This document shows positions 9,196-18,019 of a stretch of 64,000 bases of DNA, piece by piece (within the stretch, counting starts at the first letter, position 1; each line of letters opens with the position of its first letter). Position numbers and translations under genes: made by a program. The notes under the pieces are model-generated. The model was given only the letters and a program-made list of their open reading frames with translations, did no database searches and was not told where the DNA came from. Origin of the DNA: Falsiroseomonas algicola (GTDB lineage: Bacteria; Pseudomonadota; Alphaproteobacteria; Acetobacterales; Acetobacteraceae); contig NZ_JAAIKB010000010.1 in assembly GCF_011040385.1 (NCBI RefSeq), forward strand, positions 120,979-184,978, in the 5' to 3' direction.

Positions 9196-9321
9196 ATGAA
9201 ATCCGTCCTGACCGGCGCCCTCGCGGCGATCGTCATCGCCATCGGCGCCTATGTGGTGCTGGACAAGAACTTCCAGCGCACCGCCGACCAGCGCTTCACC
9301 ACCGAAGGCGTGCGCCTCTGA
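9196..9321 (+). CDS. small single-pass membrane protein, 41 aa
   Basis: Begins ATG at 9196 with a GGGGAG element at a suitable distance. After a Lys/Ser start it has one hydrophobic segment, VLTGALAAIVIAIGAYVVL, then a charged tail (DKNFQRTADQRFTTEGVRL). No family is recognised. It sits between family-1 repeat copy A and the Ntn-hydrolase-like gene, 16 bases from the latter. Translation is plausible but not proven. Confidence 0.55.
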   Translation: MKSVLTGALAAIVIAIGAYVVLDKNFQRTADQRFTTEGVRL

Positions 9322-9337
9322 CCTGACAGGCGGGGCC

Positions 9338-10399
9338 ATGGCGCTTCGCCGCATCCCGCTGCTGGATGCGCGCGCGGAAACCCACCCCGCCGCGGCCACG
9401 GCCGCCGCGCGCCACGCCGACGTCCAGGCGATCCTCGCCATCGCCCGCCGCCGCCACACGGCCGCCGGGCTGCGGCTCGGCGATGCGCTGTCCCGGCGCT
9501 GGCTGGCGCGCAACGCCACGCCGCTCGGCGCGGAGATCGCCGCCGTCGCCCGGCAGATCGGCCGGCCGGGCGCCCATCTGCTGAACCTCTCCTACGAATG
9601 GGGCTGCACCTGCGGGGTGGAGGCGAGTGGCGAGCCCGTCATGCTGCGCGTGCTCGACTGGCAGATGGACGGCCTCGGGGAGGCGCTTTGCGTCATCCGC
9701 CAGGCCGGGCCGGCGGGCGAATGGTGGCACATCGGCTGGCCGGGCCTGGCCGGCACCATCACCGCCCTGGCGCCCGGGCGCTTCGCCGTCGCGATCAACC
9801 AGCCGCCGCTGCCCCTGACCGGCCTCGGCGCCGCGGCGCGGGCGCGCGGATTCTGCCTCGTGGGGCTGGCGTCGGATTGGGTGGCCTCCCGCCCCGCCCT
9901 CTGGCGCAGCCGCGCCTTGCCGCCCGCCCATCTGCTGCGGATGGTCTGCGACACCGCCCCCGATTTCGACACCGCCCTCGCCCTGCTGCGGGATACGCCG
10001 CTCGCCGCCCCCGTCGCCTTCACCCTGGCCGGGACAGCGCCGGGCGAGGCCGCCTGCATCGAGCGCAGCCCGGATGGCCACGCGTTGCGGCGCGCGCCGC
10101 GGGTCGCGGTGGCGAACCATTGGGACGGGCTTGGCATTCCGGGCGCGGCCCGCTGGATGGAAAGCGGCGCGCGCCAGGCGATGATGGCGGGGGTGGTGGA
10201 GGCGGGCCTGCCACCGGGCCTCGCCTGGCTGCGCCCGCCCGTGCTCAACCGGGGCACGCGCCTCGCCGCCGTGATGCGCCCGGCCTCCGGTCGCCTTTCG
10301 GTGGCCGGCTTCGCGGGCGAGCGGCCGGTGACCGAGCTTCTGCACCTCGCCGCCGGCGCGCCCGACCTGGCTCGGCAGGACGAGTCCCTGGCCGCCTGA
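9338..10399 (+). CDS. Ntn-hydrolase-like protein (acid ceramidase / NAAA-type family)
   Basis: A 353-residue protein. The segment YEWGCTCGVEASGEPVM followed by LRVLDWQMDGLGEAL resembles the catalytic region of choloylglycine hydrolase/acid ceramidase-type Ntn hydrolases, where a cysteine precedes a conserved R-x-(x)-DW. In those enzymes an autocatalytic cut leaves the cysteine as N-terminal nucleophile; here it would be in the GCTCG stretch near residue 90. The substrate is unknown (an amide). No signal peptide is visible. It lies between molybdenum-cofactor genes, flanked by family-1 repeats A and B, which may mean it is an unrelated passenger. Family assignment is from motif only. Confidence 0.65.
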   Translation: MALRRIPLLDARAETHPAAATAAARHADVQAILAIARRRHTAAGLRLGDALSRRWLARNATPLGAEIAAVARQIGRPGAHLLNLSYEWGCTCGVEASGEPVMLRVLDWQMDGLGEALCVIRQAGPAGEWWHIGWPGLAGTITALAPGRFAVAINQPPLPLTGLGAAARARGFCLVGLASDWVASRPALWRSRALPPAHLLRMVCDTAPDFDTALALLRDTPLAAPVAFTLAGTAPGEAACIERSPDGHALRRAPRVAVANHWDGLGIPGAARWMESGARQAMMAGVVEAGLPPGLAWLRPPVLNRGTRLAAVMRPASGRLSVAGFAGERPVTELLHLAAGAPDLARQDESLAA

Positions 10400-10565
10400 T
10401 ACCAGCGGACCGGTCACTTGACCGGTCCGAGCGCCCGAATGGGCGCCGCCGCCCATGCGGCGAAGCCAAGGAAACCGGAGGTTTCCGCGTCACGCCGCAG
10501 GCGTGCCTTCGGCACGACGCGTCTGAGGGGGCCCTGAAGCGGTCACGCGAAAGGGCCGTTGGTAT
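10399..10565 (+). repeat. family-1 multi-hairpin intergenic repeat, copy B
   Basis: Fills the gap between the stop of the Ntn-hydrolase-like gene and the stop of moeA. It is bounded by inverted ends ATACCAGCGG (10399-10408, first A is the last base of the TGA stop) and CCGTTGGTAT (10556-10565). Inside are hairpin 1 (10407-10428, loop ACTT), hairpin 2 (GCGCCC, loop GAAT), hairpin 3 (CGCCGC, loop CCAT), linker AAGCCAAG, hairpin 4 (GAAACC-GGA-GGTTTC), and an extra hairpin GTGCC-TTC-GGCAC that copy A lacks. Confidence 0.88.
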
Positions 10566-10569
10566 GACG

Positions 10570-11817
10570 TCAGAAGACCGCGCGGAAGGGCAGCACGCGA
10601 ACCTCGTCGCCCGGGGCGACCGCCGTGATGTCCTCCGGCAGTTCCGCGAAGGCGTCGGATTCGGTCAGAGAGGTCAGCAGCCCCGCGCCCTCCCGCGCGT
10701 ATTTCCGGGCCACGGGAAGGCCCTCCCCGAAGGCCAGGCGGATGCGGACATACTCCCGCCGCCCGGCCTTCTTGCGATAGGCGAAGTCGGCCCTCGCGCT
10801 GAAACGCGGCAGGCTTTCAGGCGCGGCGCCCGCCAGGCGCAGGACCAGCGGCCGCGCCAGGTGCAGGAAGGTGACCACCGCCGCGACCGGGTTGCCCGGC
10901 AGCCCCACCACAGGCACGCCTTCGACGACCCCCATCGCCGCCGGCCGCCCCGGCTTGATGGCCAGCCGCCAGAAGACCAGCCGCCCGCCCTGCCCGATCG
11001 CGGCCTTCACATGGTCGGCCTCCCCGGTCGAGACGCCGCCCGAGGTCAGCAGCAGGTCATGCGCCCCTGCGGCTCGCGCCAGCGCCGCTGCCGTCGCCGC
11101 GGGCTCATCCGGCAGGATGCCGAGGTCATGCGCCTCCACCGGCAGGCCCGCCAGCAGCGCCAGCAGGGTGAAGCGGTTGCTGTCATAGGTCTGCGCCGGG
11201 CCAAGCGGCGCGCCCGGCTCCGCCAGCTCATCGCCCGTGGAGAAGACGCCGACCCGCACCTGGGGCCGCACCGGCAATTCACGAAAACCGAGCGCCGCGG
11301 CCAGCCCGATCTCCGCCGGGCCGAGCCGACGTCCCGCCGGCAGCGCCAGCCCGCCGGTCGCCACATCCTCCCCGGCCGGGCGGCAATTGGCGCCGCGCTT
11401 CAGGCCGGGCACCAGCACCACGGCGCCGCCTTCCTCCCGCGCATCCTCCTGCATCATGACGGTGTCGGCACCGGGCGGCATGGGTGCGCCGGTGAAGATG
11501 CGGATGGCGGTGCCGGGCGCGATCGGCGCCGCCGCTTGGCCGGCCTGCAGGCGGGTGGCGATGGGCAGGCGGGTCTCGGCGCCCTCGACCAGGTCGGCAT
11601 GGCGAAAGGCGTAGCCGTCCACCGCCGAGTTGAAGAAGGGCGGCAGCGGCGAGCTAGCGCGGAGGTCCTCCGCCAGCACCCGCCCGACCGCTTCGCGCAG
11701 CGCCACGCGCTCCAGCCCCTCCGCCGGCGGGATGCGCGCCTCGATCAGCGCCTGCGCCTCCTCCACGGACAGGAGGGGCCCGCCGAAGGCGAAGCAGTCA
11801 TCGCTGAGTTGCGCCAT
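10570..11817 (-). CDS. moeA: molybdopterin molybdenumtransferase MoeA
   Basis: A 415-residue protein with the MoeA layout. It has an N-terminal linker (LSVEEAQALIEARI), PLPPFFNSAVDGYAF with the conserved S/T-x-x-DGYA motif, the GAxxPxGADTV segment GAPMPPGADTVMMQEDA, and the central MPT-binding domain with STGDELAEPG, LLTSGGVSTGEADHV and GLPGNPVAAVV. It inserts molybdenum (or tungsten) into adenylated molybdopterin. The start ATG at 11817 is 6 bases after the mobB stop, so the two form a minus-strand operon. Confidence 0.96.
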   Translation of the reverse strand: MAQLSDDCFAFGGPLLSVEEAQALIEARIPPAEGLERVALREAVGRVLAEDLRASSPLPPFFNSAVDGYAFRHADLVEGAETRLPIATRLQAGQAAAPIAPGTAIRIFTGAPMPPGADTVMMQEDAREEGGAVVLVPGLKRGANCRPAGEDVATGGLALPAGRRLGPAEIGLAAALGFRELPVRPQVRVGVFSTGDELAEPGAPLGPAQTYDSNRFTLLALLAGLPVEAHDLGILPDEPAATAAALARAAGAHDLLLTSGGVSTGEADHVKAAIGQGGRLVFWRLAIKPGRPAAMGVVEGVPVVGLPGNPVAAVVTFLHLARPLVLRLAGAAPESLPRFSARADFAYRKKAGRREYVRIRLAFGEGLPVARKYAREGAGLLTSLTESDAFAELPEDITAVAPGDEVRVLPFRAVF

Positions 11818-11823
11818 GGCCCC

Positions 11824-12348
11824 CTACCGCCCGAGAAAATCCCCCAGCGCCATCGCATGGGCCAGCACCAGATCGGTGATCGCGTCGATCTCGTCCAGAT
11901 GCGCCCAGGGAAGATCGCCGCCGGGCGGCGGCACGTCGGACGCGATGGCGGCGATGTGCGGGTCCTCCGGGTGCAGCCAGGGCTTGCCGTTGGCGCCGCG
12001 ATGCACCTCGATCTTCGGGTGGTGGTCGCGCTTGAAGCCCTCCACGATCACCAGATCCACCGGCGCCAACTGGGCCAGCAGGTCGCGCAGCGGCGGCTCC
12101 GTCGCGCCGCGGTGTTCCGTCATCAAGGCCCAGCGATGGGCGGAGGCCACCAGCACCTGGCGGGCGCCGGCCGCGCGATGCTCGTAGCTGTCCTTGCCCG
12201 GGCGATCGATGTCGAAGGCGTGGTGGGCGTGCTTCAGGGTGGAGACGCCGATCCCGCGCGCCGCCATGGCGGGGATCAGGCGCGTCATCAGCGTCGTCTT
12301 GCCGGCGCCGCTCCAGCCCGCCAGTCCGATCAACCGCGTCATGCTCAT
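11824..12348 (-). CDS. mobB: molybdopterin-guanine dinucleotide biosynthesis adapter MobB
   Basis: About 174 residues with a P-loop GTPase start, LIGLAGWSGAGKTTLM, followed by STLKHAHHAFDIDRPGKDS, typical of MobB. MobB binds GTP and supports MobA in MGD synthesis. Candidate starts are ATGs at 12360, 12348 and 12342, all close together with only weak ribosome-binding sites; the middle one is given. It lies just after the terminator of the formate dehydrogenase operon and is followed by moeA. Confidence 0.93.
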   Translation of the reverse strand: MSMTRLIGLAGWSGAGKTTLMTRLIPAMAARGIGVSTLKHAHHAFDIDRPGKDSYEHRAAGARQVLVASAHRWALMTEHRGATEPPLRDLLAQLAPVDLVIVEGFKRDHHPKIEVHRGANGKPWLHPEDPHIAAIASDVPPPGGDLPWAHLDEIDAITDLVLAHAMALGDFLGR

Positions 12349-12374
12349 GCATCCAGACATGAAAAAGGCCCGCC

Positions 12375-12412
12375 AAAAAAAAAGGCCGGCGCGGGGCTTG
12401 CCCGGCCGGCCT
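12375..12412 (-). terminator. Rho-independent terminator of the formate dehydrogenase operon
   Basis: Read on the minus strand, AGGCCGGC pairs with GCCGGCCT (12405-12412 with 12383-12390), an inner GGGC/GCCC can extend the helix, and a run of nine T follows at once (12375-12383). It lies 19 bases beyond the fdh gamma-subunit stop and upstream of mobB, so mobB-moeA probably need their own promoter or readthrough. Confidence 0.88.
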
Positions 12413-12430
12413 GGTTGGTAGGGCGCGGGA

Positions 12431-13462
12431 TCAGTCCGCGCCAGCGGCCTTGGCGCCGGCGGGGCCGCCGATGGTCTCCCGCGCCTTCGCCATCTCCTCC
12501 TCCACCCAGAGGGAGTGGTGTTCCTTCGCCCAGTTCAGGTCCACCTCGCCCGAGCCCATGGCATCGAAGGCGCCTTCCATGCCGACGGAGCCGATGTAGA
12601 TGTGGGCGATCATGGCGGCGACCATCAGCACGGACAGCACGCCATGCACGATGTGCGCCAGCTGCATCCCCGCGATGTCGGTGACCGCGAAGGGGAAGAT
12701 CAGGATGTAGCCGGAGGCCGCGACCAGCGCGCCGCCCAGCACCGTGATCCAGAACACCATCTTCTGCCCGCCGTTGAAGCGGCCGGATTCCGGATGGTTG
12801 TGGCCGCGGCCCAGAAGGCCACCGCCGGCCTTGAACCAGGCGACGTCCACCTTGTTCGGGATGTTGTCCTTCACCCAGACCAGGAACAGCAGGACGATGC
12901 CCAGCGTGAAGGGGAAGGCCAGATAGTTGTGGGCGATCTTGCCCCAGAGGCTGACGGCCGTGAACGCCTCCGGCCCGATGATCGGCAGCAGCAGGTAGCG
13001 GCCGAAGGTCAGGTTGAGGCCGGAGAGGCCCAGCACCACGAAGGAGGTCGCCGTCATCCAGTGGGCCGCGCGCTCGAACCCGTTGAAGCGCTTGATCGTG
13101 CGCCCCGCCGGCCCGGCATCGATGCGGATGCGGCCCTTGGACAGGTAGAAGATCGCCAGGATCGCCAGCATGCCGAGCACGGCGATGCCGCCGACCCAGG
13201 TCAGCGTCTTGTTGTGGAAGTCCCGCCATTCCCGGCCTTCCGGCTGGATCAGGCTGGCGGATTGCGCGTCGGGGATGGAGACGCGCCCGGCGATGCGACC
13301 GCCGTTCAGCGCCTTCATCAGTTCCAGCTCATCGGCCGAGCCGGGCGTGGTGATCGGGTTGCTCGGCGTGCCCGTCACGGGCCCGCCGATCTGCGCCAGC
13401 GCGGGCGTGGCGAGGCTGAATGCCATCGCCGCCGCCGCGACCAGCCTGCTGATCCTGTTCAT
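12431..13462 (-). CDS. fdoI: formate dehydrogenase gamma subunit, cytochrome b556
   Basis: A 343-residue membrane protein. It starts with an export signal (MNRISRLVAAAAMAFSLATP, then ALAQ) and has hydrophobic helices near 95-115, 145-165, 190-210, 245-265 and 275-300. Candidate haem ligands are histidines in FERAAHWMTA, GKIAHNYLAF and HIVHG...AHIYIGS. The subunit anchors the enzyme and passes electrons to quinone. ATG 13462 is preferred over 13468 because GGGAGG is then correctly spaced. It is the last gene of the operon, 16 bases from the beta subunit, and is followed by a strong terminator. E. coli FdoI is shorter; the N-terminal extension is usual in Alphaproteobacteria. Confidence 0.94.
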   Translation of the reverse strand: MNRISRLVAAAAMAFSLATPALAQIGGPVTGTPSNPITTPGSADELELMKALNGGRIAGRVSIPDAQSASLIQPEGREWRDFHNKTLTWVGGIAVLGMLAILAIFYLSKGRIRIDAGPAGRTIKRFNGFERAAHWMTATSFVVLGLSGLNLTFGRYLLLPIIGPEAFTAVSLWGKIAHNYLAFPFTLGIVLLFLVWVKDNIPNKVDVAWFKAGGGLLGRGHNHPESGRFNGGQKMVFWITVLGGALVAASGYILIFPFAVTDIAGMQLAHIVHGVLSVLMVAAMIAHIYIGSVGMEGAFDAMGSGEVDLNWAKEHHSLWVEEEMAKARETIGGPAGAKAAGAD

Positions 13463-13478
13463 CGTCATCCTCCCAGGA

Positions 13479-14075
13479 TCAGGCGCCGACATTCTCGCGA
13501 TACGCCGTGCGCCAGCCCCAGGCGCCCGCGCCGTAGCCGCGCTTCGACACACGCTCCCGGTAGATGGTGGCGATCATCTCGCCATCGCCGGCCAGCAGCG
13601 CCTTGGTGGAGCACATCTCTGCGCAGAGGGGCAGCTTGCCTTCCGCGATGCGGTTCGAGCCGTACTGCGCGTATTCCACCATCGTGCCGTCCTGCTGCGG
13701 CCCGCCGGCGCAGTAGGTGCACTTGTCCATCTTGCCGCGGCCGCCGAAATTGCCGACGCGCGGATATTGCGGCGCCCCGAACGGGCAGGCGTAGAAGCAG
13801 TAGCCGCAGCCGATGCAGAGGTCCTTGTCATGCAGCACGATGGCATCCGCCGTCGTGTAGAAGCAGGACACGGGACAGACGGCGGCGCAGGGCGCGTCCG
13901 TGCAGTGCATGCAGGCCATGGAGATCGAGCGTTCGCCGGGCCGGCCGTCATTGATGGTGACGACGCGGCGGCGGTTGATGCCCCAGGGCACCTCATGCTC
14001 GTTCTTGCAGGCGGTGACGCAGGCGTTGCATTCGATGCAACGGTCGCTGTCGCAGAGGAACTTCATCCGAGCCAT
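13479..14075 (-). CDS. fdoH: formate dehydrogenase beta subunit, 4x[4Fe-4S]
   Basis: A 198-residue ferredoxin-type subunit. Four cysteine clusters are visible: CIECNACVTAC, CMHCTDAPCAAVC, CIGCGYCFYAC, and CTYC paired with the later CAEMC. It relays electrons from the catalytic subunit to the cytochrome b subunit. It lacks the C-terminal membrane helix of E. coli FdoH, as in shorter three-subunit enzymes. It is placed between alpha and gamma subunit genes with short spacers (18 and 16 bases). Confidence 0.95.
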   Translation of the reverse strand: MARMKFLCDSDRCIECNACVTACKNEHEVPWGINRRRVVTINDGRPGERSISMACMHCTDAPCAAVCPVSCFYTTADAIVLHDKDLCIGCGYCFYACPFGAPQYPRVGNFGGRGKMDKCTYCAGGPQQDGTMVEYAQYGSNRIAEGKLPLCAEMCSTKALLAGDGEMIATIYRERVSKRGYGAGAWGWRTAYRENVGA

Positions 14076-14093
14076 TGGTTCTGTCCCCCCTGA

Positions 14094-17018
14094 TCAGGCC
14101 GCGCGGATTTGGCAAAGGGTGACCTTGGTTTCCTGCATGAAGGTCACCGGGTCGTAGCCATAGGTGGTGATGGCGTTGACGCTTTCGCCGAGCACGATCG
14201 GGTCCGTGCCCTGCGGGTAGCGGCGCCGCTGGTCCTCGCCCATGAAGTGGCCGGCGAAGTGGAAGGGCATCCAGGCCACGCCGCGGCCCACGCGCTCCGT
14301 CACCATCGCCTTCATCCTGGCCTTGGACTGGTTCTCCGGACCCGTCACCCAGACCCAGCCGCCATCGCGGATGTTCCGCGCTGCGGCATCAGCCGGGTTG
14401 ATCTCGACGAACATGTCCTGCTGCAGCTCGGCCAGCCACTTGTTGGACCGCGTCTCCTCGCCGCCACCCTCGTATTCGACCAGGCGGCCGGAGGAGAGGA
14501 TGATCGGGAAGTCGGCCGCCACCTGGTGGCTGCGGTTCTGCACCGTCACGCCGAGATGCGGCATGCGGAAGCCGCGGCGGTCCGGCAGCGTCGGGTATTG
14601 CGCGATCAGGTCGGTGCGCGGCGTGTAGATCGGCTCGCGATGCACCGGCACCGGGTCGGGCAGGTTCCAGGCGACCGCACGGGCCTTGCCGTTGCCGTAG
14701 GGCACGCAGCCATGTTCCATGGCCACGCGGATGATGCCCATGGACAGGTCGGTGGCCCAGGAGAAGTTGCCGCCGTTGCTCTCGATCCAGCCCTTCTCCT
14801 CGGCGGTCAGGTCGTCATACCAGCCGAGGCGACGCAGCACCGCCGTGGTGAATTCGGGGTAGCCGTCCTCGATCTCCGACCCCTTGGACCAGCTGCCCTC
14901 GGCCAGCAGCGTCACGCCGTTGCGCTCCACGCCGAAGCGCGGGCGGAAGGTGCCGCCGCCATCCTTCACGTGCAGCTGCGTGTTGTAGAGGATGTGGCTG
15001 CCCGGGTGCTTCCACTCGGCCTTGCCCCAGCAGGGCCAGGGCATGCCGTAGAACTCGTTCGCCACCGGCGTGCCGGCGCGGCCGCGCAGCGTCACCAGGT
15101 CGAACTTGTCCTGGTGCTCCATGTGCAGCTTCAGGCGTTCCGGGGACTGGCCGGTATAGCCGGTGGACAGCGCACCGCGGTTGATCTCCCGCAGGATGCT
15201 CTCCGCCGTCGGCGCGTTGTCCTTGACCTCGAAGGTCTTGAAGATCTCGGCCTGGAAGCGGATCGCCTGGCTGCTGCGCTCCGCCGCGCGATCGAGCGCG
15301 CCGCAGAGGCGGTACATCAGCTCGTAGTCGTTCTTGGATTCGAAGATCGGGTTGACGACCTTCGAGCCCCACTGGACGGAACGGTTGGACGCCGTCCGGC
15401 TGCCATCGCATTCGAACTGCGTCGAGATCGGCAGCAGGTAGGTATTCTCCCGCCGGTTGCCGAGCACCGCGAAGGTGGTGGGGTGCGGGTCGGCCACGAC
15501 CAGCAGGTCCAGCGCCTCCAGCCCCTTCACCGCTTCCGGCATGCGGGTGACGGTGTTGCCGCCATGGCCCACCACCAGCATGCCCTTCACGCGGTCACGC
15601 TGCTGGATCTGGTCCTTGGGCAGGGTGATGGCATCGAAGTAGCGCGTGGTCGGGATGCCCGGCGTGGTCATCATGGCCGGCGTGTCGAAGCGCGCCACCA
15701 TGTCCTCGTAGCGCACGTTCCAGACGCGGCTCCAGTGACGCCAGGCGCCCTCGTCCAGCCCGTAATAGGCCGGCAGCGTGCCGACATCGAGACCGAAGTC
15801 GGTCGCGCCCTGCACGTTGCAGTGGCCGCGGAAGATGTTGGCGCCCGTGCCTTCCAGGCCGACATTGCCGGTGGCCAGCAGCAGGATGGAGAAGGCGCGG
15901 ACGTTCGCGGTGCCGACCGTCTTCTGCGTGGCGCCCATGCACCAGATCAGCGTCGCGGGCTTCTCCGTCGCGAAGGTCTGCGCGACCTTCTTCAGCTGCT
16001 CGCCCGGCACGCCCGTGACGCGCTCGACCTCGGCCGGCGTCCACTTCGCCACCTCGGCGCGAATCTCATCCATGCCGTAGACGCGCTGGGCGATGAAGTT
16101 CTTGTCTTCCCAGCCATTGGCGAAGATGTGGTGCAGCATGCCCCAGATGATGGGGATGTCCGTGCCCGGGCGGATGCGGACATAGTCGGTCGCATGCGCC
16201 GCCGTGCGGGTGAAGCGCGGATCGATGACGATCAGCTTCGCCCGGTTCCGCTCCTTGCCGCTCAGCACGTGCTGCAGCGACACGGGGTGCGCTTCCGCCG
16301 GGTTCCCGCCCATGATGATCATGGTCTTGGAATTGCGGATGTCGTTGTAGCTGTTCGTCTGGGCGCCGTAGCCCCAGGTATTCGCCACGCCCGCCACCGT
16401 CGTGGAGTGGCAGATGCGCGCCTGGTGATCGACGGAGTTGGTGCCCCAGAAGGCCGCGAACTTGCGGAAGAGGTAGGCGCCCTCGTTGGAGAACTTGGCG
16501 CTGCCCAGCAGGAACATGCTGTCCGGGCCGCTCTCCGCCCGGATCTTCATCATCCGGTCGGCGATCTCGTTCAGCGCGACGTCCCAGCTGATCCGCTGCC
16601 ACTGCCCGCCGACCAGCTTCATCGGATACTTCAGGCGGCGGTCGCCATGCGCGAGTTCACGCACGCTCGCACCCTTGGCGCAATGCGTGCCGCGGTTGAT
16701 CGGGCTTTCCCAGGCCGGCTCCTGGCCGACCCAGACGCCGTTCTGCACTTCCGCCGTGACGGTGCAGCCGACGGAGCAGTGGGTGCAGATGTTCTTCACG
16801 CGCTGGATGGGCCTGGACAGGTCGGCGACGCCCGTCGCCGCCCCCGTCTTCACCTGCGCGCGGGCCGGCCCGATGGAGCCCAGCGCCGCGAGCCCCGCGG
16901 CGCCGAAGCCGGCCTGGCGGAGGAAGCTGCGGCGGTCGAGCCCGCCGGAGGAAAGGCCCTGATAGGCGGCGGCCAGGCGCTGGCGCGCGGCCTTGCCTTC
17001 GGAACGCTTGATCAGCAT
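14094..17018 (-). CDS. fdoG: formate dehydrogenase alpha (catalytic) subunit
   Basis: A 974-residue Mo/W-bis-MGD oxidoreductase. It has a Tat signal (LDRRSFLRQAGFGAAGLAAL), then a [4Fe-4S] site, ICTHCSVGCTVTAEV, completed by NRGTHCAKGAS. The metal ligand position is a normal cysteine in QARICHSTTVAG; there is no in-frame UGA, so this is a Cys enzyme, not a selenoprotein. The Tat signal places the active site in the periplasm, where formate is oxidised to CO2. It is encoded between the small Tat-target gene and the beta subunit. The length fits FdnG/FdoG-type enzymes. Confidence 0.96.
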   Translation of the reverse strand: MLIKRSEGKAARQRLAAAYQGLSSGGLDRRSFLRQAGFGAAGLAALGSIGPARAQVKTGAATGVADLSRPIQRVKNICTHCSVGCTVTAEVQNGVWVGQEPAWESPINRGTHCAKGASVRELAHGDRRLKYPMKLVGGQWQRISWDVALNEIADRMMKIRAESGPDSMFLLGSAKFSNEGAYLFRKFAAFWGTNSVDHQARICHSTTVAGVANTWGYGAQTNSYNDIRNSKTMIIMGGNPAEAHPVSLQHVLSGKERNRAKLIVIDPRFTRTAAHATDYVRIRPGTDIPIIWGMLHHIFANGWEDKNFIAQRVYGMDEIRAEVAKWTPAEVERVTGVPGEQLKKVAQTFATEKPATLIWCMGATQKTVGTANVRAFSILLLATGNVGLEGTGANIFRGHCNVQGATDFGLDVGTLPAYYGLDEGAWRHWSRVWNVRYEDMVARFDTPAMMTTPGIPTTRYFDAITLPKDQIQQRDRVKGMLVVGHGGNTVTRMPEAVKGLEALDLLVVADPHPTTFAVLGNRRENTYLLPISTQFECDGSRTASNRSVQWGSKVVNPIFESKNDYELMYRLCGALDRAAERSSQAIRFQAEIFKTFEVKDNAPTAESILREINRGALSTGYTGQSPERLKLHMEHQDKFDLVTLRGRAGTPVANEFYGMPWPCWGKAEWKHPGSHILYNTQLHVKDGGGTFRPRFGVERNGVTLLAEGSWSKGSEIEDGYPEFTTAVLRRLGWYDDLTAEEKGWIESNGGNFSWATDLSMGIIRVAMEHGCVPYGNGKARAVAWNLPDPVPVHREPIYTPRTDLIAQYPTLPDRRGFRMPHLGVTVQNRSHQVAADFPIILSSGRLVEYEGGGEETRSNKWLAELQQDMFVEINPADAAARNIRDGGWVWVTGPENQSKARMKAMVTERVGRGVAWMPFHFAGHFMGEDQRRRYPQGTDPIVLGESVNAITTYGYDPVTFMQETKVTLCQIRAA

Positions 17019-17036
17019 GCGTGCGTCCTCCGGTTC

Positions 17037-17261
17037 TTATTCGTAGCGGTTGGTGCGGTAGAAGGCCTGCACATGCGCCGAATCCGCCTTGTAGCGGGCG
17101 GCCAGGCGCTGCTGCTCATTCTCCTTGCGCGCATCGCGCGAGGGCACGCTGTCCGCGCGCTGCGCCAGCGCCGGCGTGGCGGCGGCAGCGGCCGCCGTGC
17201 CCAGGCCCAGCGCCTTCAGGAAACCCCGGCGGATGGACTTTTCCGTCCCTTGTTCGCTCAT
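17037..17261 (-). CDS. formate dehydrogenase-region Tat-target small protein
   Basis: A 74-residue protein with the twin-arginine segment SIRRGFLKALGLGTAAAAAA and a predicted cut after ALA. The short mature part is charged and ends AHVQAFYRTNRYE. It matches the small 'formate dehydrogenase region TAT target' family found just upstream of fdh catalytic genes; its role is unknown, perhaps assembly or export pacing. ATG 17261 is chosen because GGGAGT precedes it. It lies 18 bases from the fdh alpha start. Confidence 0.85.
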   Translation of the reverse strand: MSEQGTEKSIRRGFLKALGLGTAAAAAATPALAQRADSVPSRDARKENEQQRLAARYKADSAHVQAFYRTNRYE

Positions 17262-17287
17262 GATCACAGACTCCCGGTTCGAACCCA

Positions 17288-17887
17288 TCAGGCTGGCAAG
17301 TCGGCTGCCGCGGCCTCGATCTCGAAGGCGGTGCGGCCAAGCCGGCCGACCGCCCGATAGAATCCCGCCTTCTCCGCCCGTTCGAGGTCGGCGAAGAGCC
17401 GTCCGACCCAGGGGCGCATGTGGCGGGTGAAGAAATCGTTCGCCTGCTCCGGCTCCGCGCCGAAAGCGCCGGCGATCAGGCCGGCCATCACCTCGCAGAC
17501 GAAGGCGACATGGTCTTCCGGCTCCGCGATGCCCTCGGCCTTCTCGACGCCGATGCGCGCGAGGTCGCCGCGCAGATCGGCGAGCGGCCGTTCATGCAGG
17601 AAGCCGGTCAGGTAGTAGGAGGCATAGGGCAGCAATTCGCCGCGGCCGACGCCGATGAAGAGGTCGAAGAACTCGCGCTCCGCCGCTTCCGGCGTGGTCG
17701 CCGCGGCGGCGGCGGAAATGGCCGCATAGGCCTCCCCCAGCTCGCCCGGCCCATGCGGCAGCAGCTTCAGGCGGGCCAGCAGCGCGGCGTCGGGCGCATG
17801 GCTCAGCAGGCGGCCGAGCAGCGCGAACAGCCGCGCACGCTCCGCATCCACGGCATCCAGTGCCTTATGGCCTTCCCCGTCAGTCAT
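17288..17887 (-). CDS. TorD/DmsD-family molybdoenzyme chaperone
   Basis: A 199-residue, mostly alpha-helical protein with the TorD-family hallmark segment LLPYASYYLTGFLHERPL and the later EPEDHVAFVCEVMAGLI (the E-P-x-D-H motif). Such chaperones bind the Tat signal and apoenzyme of bis-MGD enzymes until the cofactor is inserted. Position 26 bases before the small Tat-target gene and upstream of fdh alpha makes formate dehydrogenase its likely client. Confidence 0.92.
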   Translation of the reverse strand: MTDGEGHKALDAVDAERARLFALLGRLLSHAPDAALLARLKLLPHGPGELGEAYAAISAAAAATTPEAAEREFFDLFIGVGRGELLPYASYYLTGFLHERPLADLRGDLARIGVEKAEGIAEPEDHVAFVCEVMAGLIAGAFGAEPEQANDFFTRHMRPWVGRLFADLERAEKAGFYRAVGRLGRTAFEIEAAAADLPA

Positions 17888-18019
17888 CCGCCGTCACGCA
17901 TCCCCAGGAGTGGTCACCTACCGGATTCCGCCACTTCCTGCCAGAGCGTACCAAGTCTTTCGACATTATCCAACCGCCACGATCGGATTGCGGCAACAAC
18001 CCGGTCACGATCGGCGATC

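Noticed and set aside
9598..12684. 1028-codon plus-strand ORF across the Ntn-hydrolase, moeA and mobB region
   Set aside because: It runs antisense through two well-identified genes and across intergenic repeats; no family similarity. Shadow frame.
14094..17018. Possible selenocysteine in formate dehydrogenase
   Set aside because: The frame has no internal UGA and the metal-ligand position is an ordinary cysteine codon (RICHSTT).
14109..17360. 1083-codon plus-strand ORF opposite the formate dehydrogenase alpha subunit
   Set aside because: The minus strand encodes an unmistakable formate dehydrogenase; the antisense frame is a by-product of codon bias.
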